A stretch of 64,000 nt of DNA from NCBI GenBank assembly GCA_019689555.1, contig JADGHE010000002.1:59517-123516 (forward strand), read 5' to 3'. A model generated the notes under the pieces. The model searched no databases, was not told the origin of the DNA, and saw nothing but the letters and a program-made list of their open reading frames with translations. Both the position numbers and the translations under genes were made by a program. Below are positions 57,206 to 64,000 of this stretch, in pieces. The stretch is from Variibacter sp. (GTDB lineage Bacteria > Pseudomonadota > Alphaproteobacteria > Rhizobiales > Xanthobacteraceae). Positions within the stretch are counted from its first letter, which is position 1. Each line of letters begins with the position of its first letter.

Positions 57206-58834
57206 ATGACTGCCGTAGTCGATACGGACTTTCGCTCCTCGCGGATGAGCAGCGAAGAGAGGATGGTCATCTTCGCGTCGTCGCTGGGCACGGTGTTCGA
57301 GTGGTACGATTTTTACATCTACGGCACGCTCGGCGCATTTCTTGCGAAGTATTTCTTCTCCAACGTGCCAGCCAATATCGGCTTCATCTTCGCCTTGCTG
57401 GCGTTCGCGGCGGGCTTCGCGGTGCGCCCGTTCGGCGCGCTGATCTTCGGCCGGCTCGGCGATATGATCGGCCGCAAGTACACCTTTCTCGTCACCATGT
57501 CCCTCATGGGCATTGGCACGTTCTTCATCGGCGTGCTGCCCGGCTATGACACCTGGGGCATTCTCGCTCCGGTGGTGCTGATCGCCTTGCGCCTGGTGCA
57601 GGGTCTCGCCCTCGGCGGCGAATACGGCGGCGCGGCGATCTATGTGGCCGAGCACGCGCCGAGGGACAAGCGCGGCTTCTACACGTCGTGGATCCAGACC
57701 ACCGCCACCCTCGGCCTGCTCATGGCGCTGCTCTTGATCCTTGCCATTCGCACCGTCATGGGTGAAGAGGCCTTCGGAGAATGGGGCTGGCGCATTCCGT
57801 TCCTGCTCTCGGCCATTCTGCTTGCGGTTTCGATCTGGATCCGCCTCAAGCTCAACGAGTCCCCGCTGTTCCGCCAGATGGTCGAGCAGGGCAAGCAGTC
57901 CAAGCGGCCGCTGTCGGAGGCTTTCGGCGAGTGGAAGAACTGCAAGATCGCGATCGCGGCTCTGCTCGGGGCCACCGCCGGCGAGGCGGTCATCTGGTAC
58001 GGCGGACAATTCTACGCTTTGTTCTTCCTGACGCAGACGATCAAGGTGCCGGCCGTGACCGCGCAGATCATGATCGCGGTCGCGCTCGCGCTCGCGACTC
58101 CGGGCTTCATCTTTTTCGGGTGGCTGTCGGACCGCATCGGCCGAAAACCCGTCATGCTGGCGGGCTTTGCGCTCGCGGCCTTGACCTACTTCCCGATTTT
58201 CCACGGCATCACCCATTTCGCCAACCCCAAGCTGGAGCAAGCCCTCGCGAGCGCGCCGGTGACGGTGACCGCCGATCCGAGCGAGTGTTCGTTCCAGTTC
58301 AAGGCGACAGGCACCGAGAAGTTCACGACGGGCTGCGACAACATCAAATCCGTGCTCGTGAACCTGTCGGTGAACTACGATAACGTCGCCGCGCCGAAAG
58401 GCACGCTCGCGAGCGTCAAGATCGGCGAACAGGTCATCCCCGCCGACACGCCGAACCTCGCGGCCGCGATCGCCGCCGCAGTGAAAAGCCACGGCTATCC
58501 GGCGAGCGCCGATCCGAACGAGATCAACTTCGTCATGACGGTGCTGCTGCTCACGATCCTGGTTATCTATGTGACCATGGTGTATGGGCCGATCGCCGCC
58601 TGGCTGGTGGAGCTGTTCCCGACACGCATCCGTTACAGCGGGCTTTCGCTCCCTTATCACATCGGCAATGGCTGGTTCGGCGGCTTCCTCCCGGCGACCG
58701 TCTTCGCCATCGTGGCAGCGACCGGCAACATTTATTCGGGACTTTGGTATCCCATCGCCGTAGCGATCATGAGTTTCGTCATCGGCCTCTTCTTCCTGCC
58801 GGAGACCAAGGATCGCGACATTACGAAGATCTGA
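57206..58834 (+). CDS. MFS transporter, metabolite:H+ symporter (MHS) family, with an extra periplasmic-type loop
   Basis: 542 aa; typical MHS proteins are about 430-450 aa. SLGTVFEWYDFYIYG opens TM1, FGRLGDMIGRKYTF is the first signature loop and FFGWLSDRIGRKPVM the second. Residues about 333-437 are a hydrophilic insertion with two cysteines 16 apart (PSECSFQ, TTGCDN) and a repeated SVKIGEQVIPAD-type beta pattern. Further helices then begin at NFVMTVLLLTILVIYVTM. The ATG at 57206 has GGGGGAGGA. It is divergent from the CrbR-like regulator, which suggests a short-chain organic acid as substrate (inference). Confidence 0.88.
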   Translation: MTAVVDTDFRSSRMSSEERMVIFASSLGTVFEWYDFYIYGTLGAFLAKYFFSNVPANIGFIFALLAFAAGFAVRPFGALIFGRLGDMIGRKYTFLVTMSLMGIGTFFIGVLPGYDTWGILAPVVLIALRLVQGLALGGEYGGAAIYVAEHAPRDKRGFYTSWIQTTATLGLLMALLLILAIRTVMGEEAFGEWGWRIPFLLSAILLAVSIWIRLKLNESPLFRQMVEQGKQSKRPLSEAFGEWKNCKIAIAALLGATAGEAVIWYGGQFYALFFLTQTIKVPAVTAQIMIAVALALATPGFIFFGWLSDRIGRKPVMLAGFALAALTYFPIFHGITHFANPKLEQALASAPVTVTADPSECSFQFKATGTEKFTTGCDNIKSVLVNLSVNYDNVAAPKGTLASVKIGEQVIPADTPNLAAAIAAAVKSHGYPASADPNEINFVMTVLLLTILVIYVTMVYGPIAAWLVELFPTRIRYSGLSLPYHIGNGWFGGFLPATVFAIVAATGNIYSGLWYPIAVAIMSFVIGLFFLPETKDRDITKI

Positions 58835-58836
58835 CG

Positions 58837-58892
58837 ATGAGACCCATTTCGTCTCATTGAAAAAAGAGAGGGCGGCTTCGGCCGCCCTTTCT
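58837..58892 (+). terminator. Double hairpin terminator after the MHS transporter
   Basis: A first stem ATGAGAC/GTCTCAT (58837-58857) is followed by a second stem GGGCGGC-TTCG-GCCGCCC (58870-58887) and TTTCT. The second hairpin has a stable TTCG loop and an A-run on its left side, so it can also act for the opposite strand. Confidence 0.75.
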
Positions 58893-58978
58893 GCTGTGTG
58901 CCTTCCAGTCTGGAGCCTTCAGGCCATGCATGTCAGAGACCAGCGGCCTGACGCTGCTTTCGGGGCGGCCCGAGGCCT

Positions 58979-59437
58979 TCAGCGCCGGCTGCCGATGAAC
59001 TGCAGCACGATCTCCCGCCGGTGCGGCGCCGCGCGGTGCTCGATGAGATAGAGGCCCTGCCAGGTGCCGAGCCGCGGCCGGCCTGCGGCCACCGGCACGT
59101 GCAGCGAAACTCCGGTCAACATCGTTTTCACATGGGCCGGCATGTCGTCCGGTCCCTCGATGTCGTGCGTCCACCCGGCGTCGACGGGGGCGAGCCGGTC
59201 GAGCGCGGCCGCAAGGTCGGTGCGAACGGCGGGATCGGCGTTCTCCTGGATGGTGAGCGAGGCGGAGGTGTGCCGAATGAACAGCAGCAGCACGCCGTCC
59301 CGCGCGCCCGCCTGGCGGAGGAACTCCTCGGCCTGCGCGGTGATGTCGGTGAAGCCGGCGCCGCGCGTCTCGACCGTCAAGGTCGCGGTCACGATCGTTT
59401 CAACCGCGGCGGTGGAGACAGACAGGGAAACCTTCAT
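58979..59437 (-). CDS. YjbQ family protein (secondary thiamine-phosphate synthase enzyme)
   Basis: 152 aa single-domain UPF0047/YjbQ protein. The hallmark blocks are FIRHTSASLTIQENADPAV, GPDDMPAHVKTMLTG and GTWQGLYLIEHR. E. coli YjbQ can substitute weakly for thiamine-phosphate synthase, but its true function is not settled. It lies about 90 bp after the double hairpin and 40 bp after the coiled-coil protein gene on the same strand. Confidence 0.9.
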   Translation of the reverse strand: MKVSLSVSTAAVETIVTATLTVETRGAGFTDITAQAEEFLRQAGARDGVLLLFIRHTSASLTIQENADPAVRTDLAAALDRLAPVDAGWTHDIEGPDDMPAHVKTMLTGVSLHVPVAAGRPRLGTWQGLYLIEHRAAPHRREIVLQFIGSRR

Positions 59438-59477
59438 GGCTCTCCAAGCTCGACTTGCGGCGGGACGACGTCGGCCG

Positions 59478-59942
59478 TCAGCCTTTCTTGTCCTGTTCCT
59501 TCTGCATGCTCTGCACCATCTCGATGAGCCGCCGCCAGAGCTTTTCGAAGAAGCTCATGGCGCGGTCGAGATCGGCGTCGCTCGGCAGCTTGAGCACCAG
59601 CTCGTTCTGCCGCGCGCCGGACTTTTCCGGCGCGCGGCTGCCGCTTGGCAGCGGAATGCCGCGCGAGATCAGCTCCCGCTTCAAGGTGACGTTTTCGTTC
59701 TGCAACCGGTTGATTTCGGTTTCGAGGGCGCTGCGCTCGTCCGGCACCATCTCGCAGGCCCAGCCCACCGCGCGCTTGTTGCAGATCGACACGTGGCCGG
59801 TGCGGGTGTCGAGGCGCAGCAGCCCGTCCGGCGTCTGGTTGAACGTATAGCGCCCGTTCTCGCTGTCGGGCGCCGGGGACTGGGCTCCGGCGGGGATGGC
59901 CAGGAGCGCGACGGCGAAGGCGGCGAAGGCGGCGCGGATCAT
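59478..59942 (-). CDS. Putative secreted coiled-coil protein
   Basis: 154 aa. The signal peptide ends near residue 20 (AFAVALLAIPAGAQ). A small conserved domain (NGRYTFNQTPDGLLRLDTRTG, VSICNKRAVGWACEMVPDER) with two cysteines is followed by a coiled coil (LETEINRLQNENVTLKREL) and a Lys/Gln-rich end. I recognise it only as a conserved Hyphomicrobiales-type hypothetical protein. The ATG has a GGAGGAAA site. It lies between purD and yjbQ on the same strand. Confidence 0.75.
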   Translation of the reverse strand: MIRAAFAAFAVALLAIPAGAQSPAPDSENGRYTFNQTPDGLLRLDTRTGHVSICNKRAVGWACEMVPDERSALETEINRLQNENVTLKRELISRGIPLPSGSRAPEKSGARQNELVLKLPSDADLDRAMSFFEKLWRRLIEMVQSMQKEQDKKG

Positions 59943-60029
59943 GGGTTTCCTCCAGCGCTCCAGGTTGAGCGGCGGCCGCGGGCCGGCGCACCGCGGGGCG
60001 GGGGGACGAGCCCGCGAAGGCTGCTCCGG

Positions 60030-61313
60030 CTACGAGGCCGCCGATTCCCGCTCGAGCGCCCGCCAGCCGATGTCGCGCCGGCAGAAGCCGTCGCTCCAGC
60101 GGATACGGTCGACCGCAGTATAGGCCCGCGCCTGCGCCTGCGCGACCGTCGCGCCGAGGGCGCTGACGGTGAGGACCCGGCCGCCGTTGGCGACGATCGT
60201 TCGGTCCGCCCGCGCAGTGCCGGCGTGGAAGATCTCCACGCCCTCGACCTCGGCCGCCTCGTCCAGCCCCGCGATCGGCGAACCTTTGCCGTAGCTGCCG
60301 GGGTAGCCCTTGGCGGCCATGACGACGGTGAGCGCCACGTCCGACGACCAGCGCAGGTCGAAGCTCTTGAGCTGGCCGTCGCGCGCGGCGAGCAGCGCCG
60401 GCACGAGATCGGACTTCAGCCGCAGCATCAGCACCTGGCATTCCGGATCGCCGAAGCGCACGTTGTACTCGATCAGCCGGGGGCCCGCGGCGGTCATCAT
60501 CAGCCCGGCGTAAAGGACGCCTTTGTAGGGGCTGCCCGCCGCTTTCATCGCGCGCACGACCGGCAGCACGAAGGTCTCGAGCATTTCGCGGTTGCGCGCC
60601 TCCGGCAGCACCGGGGCGGGCGAGTAGGCCCCCATGCCGCCGGTATTGGGGCCCTGATCGCCGTCGAAGGCGCGCTTGTGGTCCTGCGCGGAGGCGAGCG
60701 GGATCGCGGTCTCCCCGTCGCAGAGCGCGAAGAACGACACCTCCTCGCCGGTGAGGCATTCCTCGATCACGACCTCGGCACCGGCGGCGCCGAAGGCGCC
60801 GGCAAACATCCGGTCGATCGCCTCCTGCGCTTCCGCGACCGTGGCGGCGACCACAACGCCCTTGCCGGCCGCAAGCCCGTCCGCCTTGACGACGATGGGC
60901 GCGCCCTGCGCCGCCACATAGCGCTTCGCCGGCTCGGCCTCCGTGAAGCGCGCATAGGCGGCGGTGGGGATGCCCTGGGCGCGGCAGAGGTCCTTGGCGA
61001 AGCCTTTGGATCCTTCGAGCCGGGCCGCGGCCCGCGTCGGGCCGAAGGCCTTGATGCCGGCGGCCTCGAGGTCGTCGACGAGGCCGGCGACGAGCGGCGC
61101 CTCCGGCCCGACCACGACGAGATCGACCGCGTTCTGCCGGCAGAAGGCCACGACCGCCGCATGGTCGGTCACGTCCAGGGCCGCGATTTCGGCCTCCTGC
61201 GCGATGCCCGCATTGCCGGGCGCGCACCACAGGCGGTCGACGAGCGGGCTCGCGGCGATCTTCCACGCCAGCGCGTGCTCGCGCCCACCCCCGCCGATCA
61301 GAAGAATGTTCAT
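60030..61313 (-). CDS. purD: Phosphoribosylamine--glycine ligase
   Basis: 427 aa, normal length. Second step of purine synthesis: ATP-dependent ligation of glycine to phosphoribosylamine. It begins [19 protein letters not shown], the GARS signature, and the ATP-grasp core holds [36 protein letters not shown] and [12 protein letters not shown]. It diverges from xseA across 158 bp. Confidence 0.97.
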   Translation of the reverse strand: MNILLIGGGGREHALAWKIAASPLVDRLWCAPGNAGIAQEAEIAALDVTDHAAVVAFCRQNAVDLVVVGPEAPLVAGLVDDLEAAGIKAFGPTRAAARLEGSKGFAKDLCRAQGIPTAAYARFTEAEPAKRYVAAQGAPIVVKADGLAAGKGVVVAATVAEAQEAIDRMFAGAFGAAGAEVVIEECLTGEEVSFFALCDGETAIPLASAQDHKRAFDGDQGPNTGGMGAYSPAPVLPEARNREMLETFVLPVVRAMKAAGSPYKGVLYAGLMMTAAGPRLIEYNVRFGDPECQVLMLRLKSDLVPALLAARDGQLKSFDLRWSSDVALTVVMAAKGYPGSYGKGSPIAGLDEAAEVEGVEIFHAGTARADRTIVANGGRVLTVSALGATVAQAQARAYTAVDRIRWSDGFCRRDIGWRALERESAAS

Positions 61314-61471
61314 TGCGCCCGCCGTCCTGAAGGAGTACCCGGCCGGGGCTGATGTATCATGGGCGGGCGGGCCCGCAAGGCGGGGGCGCCGGCCGGGCGG
61401 CCTCCGTCAACAGGCCCGTGCGCCTCCGCCGGCTTGGGGGCGCGGGAACGCGGCGGCAAGGCGGAGCGAGC

Positions 61472-63121
61472 ATGGCGCGAGCGAAGGCAAATACCACCAT
61501 CGTCGCAATGGCGGACGAGCCCGCGGCGGAGATCATGCCCGCGCCAGGGCCCAACGTGGTCGAGCTCACCGTTTCGGAACTCTCCGCCGCCCTCAAGCGG
61601 ACGCTGGAAGACGCCTACGGCTACGTGCGGGTGCGCGGGGAGCTGGGCAAGGTCAGCTACCATTCGAACGGTCACATCTATTTCGATCTCAAGGACGAAC
61701 GCGCCTGCATCGCCGCCGTGGTCTGGCGCAGCGCCGCCGGCCGCCTGCGCGTGAAGCTCGAAAGCGGGCTCGAGGTCGTCGTCACCGGCCGCATCACCAC
61801 CTATGCCGGGCGCTCGCAGTACCAGATCGTTGTCGAGACGGTGGCGCCCGCCGGCATCGGCGCGCTGATGGCGCTGCTCGAGGAGCGCAAGCGCCGGCTC
61901 GAAGCCGAAGGCCTGTTCGATCCCGCGCGCAAGCAGCTCCTGCCCTTCCTTCCCGGCGTCATCGGGGTCGTCACGTCGCCGACCGGCGCCGTCATCCGTG
62001 ACATCCTGCACCGGCTGGCCGACCGCTTCCCGCGCCATGTGCTCCTCTGGCCCGTGAAGGTGCAGGGCGAGGGCTCGGCCGAGCAGGTGGCCGCGGCCAT
62101 TCGCGGCTTCAACGCGCTCGCGCCCGGCGGGGCGATTCCGCGGCCCGACCTTATCATCGTCGCGCGCGGCGGCGGTTCGCTCGAGGACCTGTGGTCCTTC
62201 AACGACGAGGGGGTGGTGCGCGCCGCGGCCGAAAGCGTCATCCCGCTGATCGCGGCGGTGGGGCATGAGACCGACGTCACGCTCATCGACTATGCGGCCG
62301 ACAAGCGGGCCCCGACCCCGACCGCCGCCGCGGAGATGGCGGTGCCGGTGCGCGCGGAGCTCATCGCCGAGGTGGACGATCTGGCGCGGCGCGGCTTTGC
62401 AGCTTGGCGCCAGCGGCAGGAGCGCCGGCGGGGCGAGCTGCGCGCGCTCACGCGGCTGCTGCCGACCGCCGACCGCGTGCTCGGCGAGCCGCGGCAGCGG
62501 CTCGACCTCGCGGCGGCGGCGCTGTTGCGCGGACTGAGGGTGAACGCGGAGCGCCACCGCAGCCGGTTCGAGAGGCTCGCCGACAAGCTTGCCGCCCACG
62601 CGCCCCGCGCCGAGGTCGCGCGCCTGCGCCAGCAGGTGCGCTCGCTCGCGGAGCGGATGCAGCATGCGCGCGCGCGGATGTTCGCGCGCCCGCGCGAGCG
62701 GCTCGTCGCGGTCGGGGAGCGGCTCGCGGCGGCCTTGCGCGCCAACCGGGCCGCCCATGTGGCGCGCCTCGAGCACCAGAAGAGTACGGCGGCGGCGCTG
62801 TTCCAGCGTCTCGAGCCGGCTTTCGAGGCCAATCTCGACCGCCGCGCCGCGGCGCTCGAGCGCGCGGCAAGCCTCCTCGAGGCGTTTTCCTATCACGGCG
62901 TGCTCGCGCGCGGCTTTGCGCTGGTGCGCGACGGTGCGGGGCGGCCGTTGCGGTCCGCCGCGGCGGTGAGTCCGGGGCTCGCCCTCGACATCGAGTTTGC
63001 GGACGGCCGCGTGCCGGCGGTGGCGACCGGGCCCGGCGCCGGACCCCCGCGGGAGGACCCGCGTCCGCGCCGCCGCCGCGGCAGGAGCGTTCCCGGCCAG
63101 GGCAGCCTGTTCGGCAAATAG
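61472..63121 (+). CDS. xseA: Exodeoxyribonuclease VII large subunit
   Basis: 549 aa. The N-terminal OB domain (about 25-120, [27 protein letters not shown]) is followed by the catalytic core with VITSPTGA-like [54 protein letters not shown], then a long coiled coil and an Arg/Pro-rich C-terminal tail. It degrades single-stranded DNA with XseB. The ATG at 61472 has a GGAG site. It is longer than E. coli XseA (456 aa) because of an extended coiled coil and tail. Confidence 0.95.
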   Translation: MARAKANTTIVAMADEPAAEIMPAPGPNVVELTVSELSAALKRTLEDAYGYVRVRGELGKVSYHSNGHIYFDLKDERACIAAVVWRSAAGRLRVKLESGLEVVVTGRITTYAGRSQYQIVVETVAPAGIGALMALLEERKRRLEAEGLFDPARKQLLPFLPGVIGVVTSPTGAVIRDILHRLADRFPRHVLLWPVKVQGEGSAEQVAAAIRGFNALAPGGAIPRPDLIIVARGGGSLEDLWSFNDEGVVRAAAESVIPLIAAVGHETDVTLIDYAADKRAPTPTAAAEMAVPVRAELIAEVDDLARRGFAAWRQRQERRRGELRALTRLLPTADRVLGEPRQRLDLAAAALLRGLRVNAERHRSRFERLADKLAAHAPRAEVARLRQQVRSLAERMQHARARMFARPRERLVAVGERLAAALRANRAAHVARLEHQKSTAAALFQRLEPAFEANLDRRAAALERAASLLEAFSYHGVLARGFALVRDGAGRPLRSAAAVSPGLALDIEFADGRVPAVATGPGAGPPREDPRPRRRRGRSVPGQGSLFGK

Positions 63122-63309
63122 CGGCTTCGAGCGGCGGCCCAGACCCGCGCGAATGCGGCGGCGCACCGCTCGCGCGCCGCGTTGCGGGCAAGACACGTCG
63201 TCTGCGCTCAAAATCGAAACCGGGCCGACTCCCCGAGGGTTTCAAGGTCCGCGCCGACGAACTATGTTCAAGGCGCCCCCCGTGCTCGGGCCTCTCCAGG
63301 AGACTCGCG

Positions 63310-63549
63310 TTGCTCAATCGTTACGAACGCCCCGCGCCGATGGCCGGCGAAGCCGAGGTGAAATTCCTCGACGGGGATTTTCGCGTCATTCGCCCGGGCG
63401 CCTTCGTGCGCTGCGCGGTGACGGGCGTGCCCATTCCGCTCGAAGAGTTGAAGTACTGGAGCGTGGACCTGCAGGAAGCCTATGCCACGCCCGAGGCTGT
63501 GCTGGCGCGGCACCGGCCGGACCGCTTCCCGATCAAGCGCACGTCCTGA
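63310..63549 (+). CDS. DUF2093 domain-containing protein (TTG start)
   Basis: 79 aa. Small alphaproteobacterial protein of unknown function, recognised by FLDGDFRVIRPGAFVRCAVTG and LEELKYWSVDLQEAY. The TTG at 63310, seven bases from AGGAGAC, gives the family start M-L-N-R-Y-E-R; the first ATG (63340) would remove it. The constant order xseA-DUF2093-lpxK is preserved, and its end overlaps the convergent lpxK end by 17 bp. Confidence 0.85.
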   Translation: MLNRYERPAPMAGEAEVKFLDGDFRVIRPGAFVRCAVTGVPIPLEELKYWSVDLQEAYATPEAVLARHRPDRFPIKRTS

Positions 63550-64000
63550 TCCGCTCGCGCAGGAAGGCGAGGAAGTCCTTCTCGTTCTCGAGCGCAAGTT
63601 GCACCGGCAGCGCGAATGCGCGGCTGCGCAGCTCGCGCAGCGAGCCCTCGCCGTCGAGCCGGACCAAGTCCTTTTCGGTGGTGACGAGCGCAAGCCCGTG
63701 GGTGTCCGCCTCACGCAGCAGGCGCGCGGCGTCCGCGGCCGTATAGGCGTGATGGTCGGCGAAGGAGTGCCGGATCCGCACCGCAACGCCCGCTGCCGCC
63801 AGGGTCGCGAAGAACTTCTCGGGGCTGCCGATGCCCGCGAAGGCGAGCGCCGGCCGCGCCCGCATCGCGGCGAGCGCGGCCTCCGCGGGCTCGAGCCGCG
63901 CGCGGAAGATCCGCAGGCCCCGTCGCGCCGCGGCCTCCAGGAGGGGAGCCGCGGCGGCCCCGCTCCCGATCGCCATCACCGCATGGGCGCGGTCGAGCTG
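63533..64000 (-). CDS. lpxK: Tetraacyldisaccharide 4'-kinase LpxK (C-terminal part only)
   Basis: Partial: the N-terminus with the P-loop lies beyond the right edge. The visible part reads (from residues upstream of 63979) AHAVMAIGSGAAA, then RPALAFAGIGSPEKFFATL, the strong family block FADHHAYTAADAARLL, LVTTEKDLVRL and LQLALEN-like VQLALENEKDFLAFL. LpxK phosphorylates the 4' position of lipid A precursor at the inner membrane. Its tail overlaps the DUF2093 gene. Confidence 0.9.
   Translation of the reverse strand, partial: QLDRAHAVMAIGSGAAAAPLLEAAARRGLRIFRARLEPAEAALAAMRARPALAFAGIGSPEKFFATLAAAGVAVRIRHSFADHHAYTAADAARLLREADTHGLALVTTEKDLVRLDGEGSLRELRSRAFALPVQLALENEKDFLAFLRERIRTCA

Noticed and set aside
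61310..63211. 633-codon minus-strand frame opposite xseA
   Set aside because: Shadow of xseA; no recognisable motifs, and xseA signatures are complete on the plus strand.

Overview
The window is a very GC-rich chromosomal segment from an alphaproteobacterium, most likely a member of Hyphomicrobiales (Rhizobiales). Supporting this are the blocks rnd-lptC-lptA-lptB-rpoN-hpf-ptsN, DUF1150 beside hsp20, a FYDLN-acid protein beside aroA-cmk-rpsA-sppA-ihfB-lapA-trpFBA, fzlA-queG beside uppP and an NDUFA9-like gene, and xseA-DUF2093-lpxK. No rRNA, CRISPR array, prophage or intact insertion sequence was seen. Most genes are chromosomal housekeeping or nutrient-uptake genes, and many neighbours overlap by four bases (ATGA).

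Layout. 1-3975: a TRAP dicarboxylate-type transporter (dctM partial, dctQ, dctP, minus strand) diverges from a D-2-hydroxyacid dehydrogenase and a short-chain dehydrogenase. 4101-5282: an AI-2E-family membrane protein. 5302-13576: the translation block pheT, pheS, rplT, rpmI and infC on the minus strand. It is interrupted between rpmI and infC by plus-strand panB, a start-less acidic reading frame and a frameshifted enolase-superfamily gene. 13755-17301: two tandem paralogous glycosyltransferases and an alpha/beta hydrolase. 17318-21221: queG, a GST-fold FzlA-like gene, uppP and an NDUFA9-like gene. 21385-21469: tRNA-Leu(CAG) with a clear promoter. 21772-28355: a secreted small protein, then rnd, the LPS-transport genes lptCAB, rpoN, hpf and ptsN.

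28392-34813: DUF1150 and hsp20, the sn-glycerol-3-phosphate importer ugpBAEC (minus strand) and a 2-oxoglutarate/Fe(II) oxygenase. 34941-35016: tRNA-Ala(GGC). 35122-45942: FYDLN protein, aroA-cmk, rpsA, sppA, ihfB, lapA, trpF-trpB-trpA and a malate/lactate-type dehydrogenase coupled to trpA. 46105-52463: a Gfo/Idh/MocA oxidoreductase divergent from a branched-chain-amino-acid-type ABC importer (livG, livF, livH, livM, livK-like). 52827-58834: a large hybrid histidine kinase with a sodium:solute-symporter sensor (CrbS/MxtR type), a convergent LuxR-type response regulator and a metabolite:proton symporter with a large extra loop. 58979-64000: YjbQ, a secreted coiled-coil protein, purD, xseA, DUF2093 and the C-terminal part of lpxK.

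Points that most merit a second look: the AUU start of infC; a heat-shock-type promoter plus an SD-sequestering hairpin on hsp20; a one-base frameshift in an A6 run in the enolase-superfamily gene; a 64-codon frame wedged exactly between ugpA and ugpE; the start-less acidic ORF with its own terminator; loss of one glutamate of the EX7E motif in one glycosyltransferase paralogue; and the sensor kinase/regulator/transporter neighbourhood. I saw no clearly new defence or biosynthetic system.
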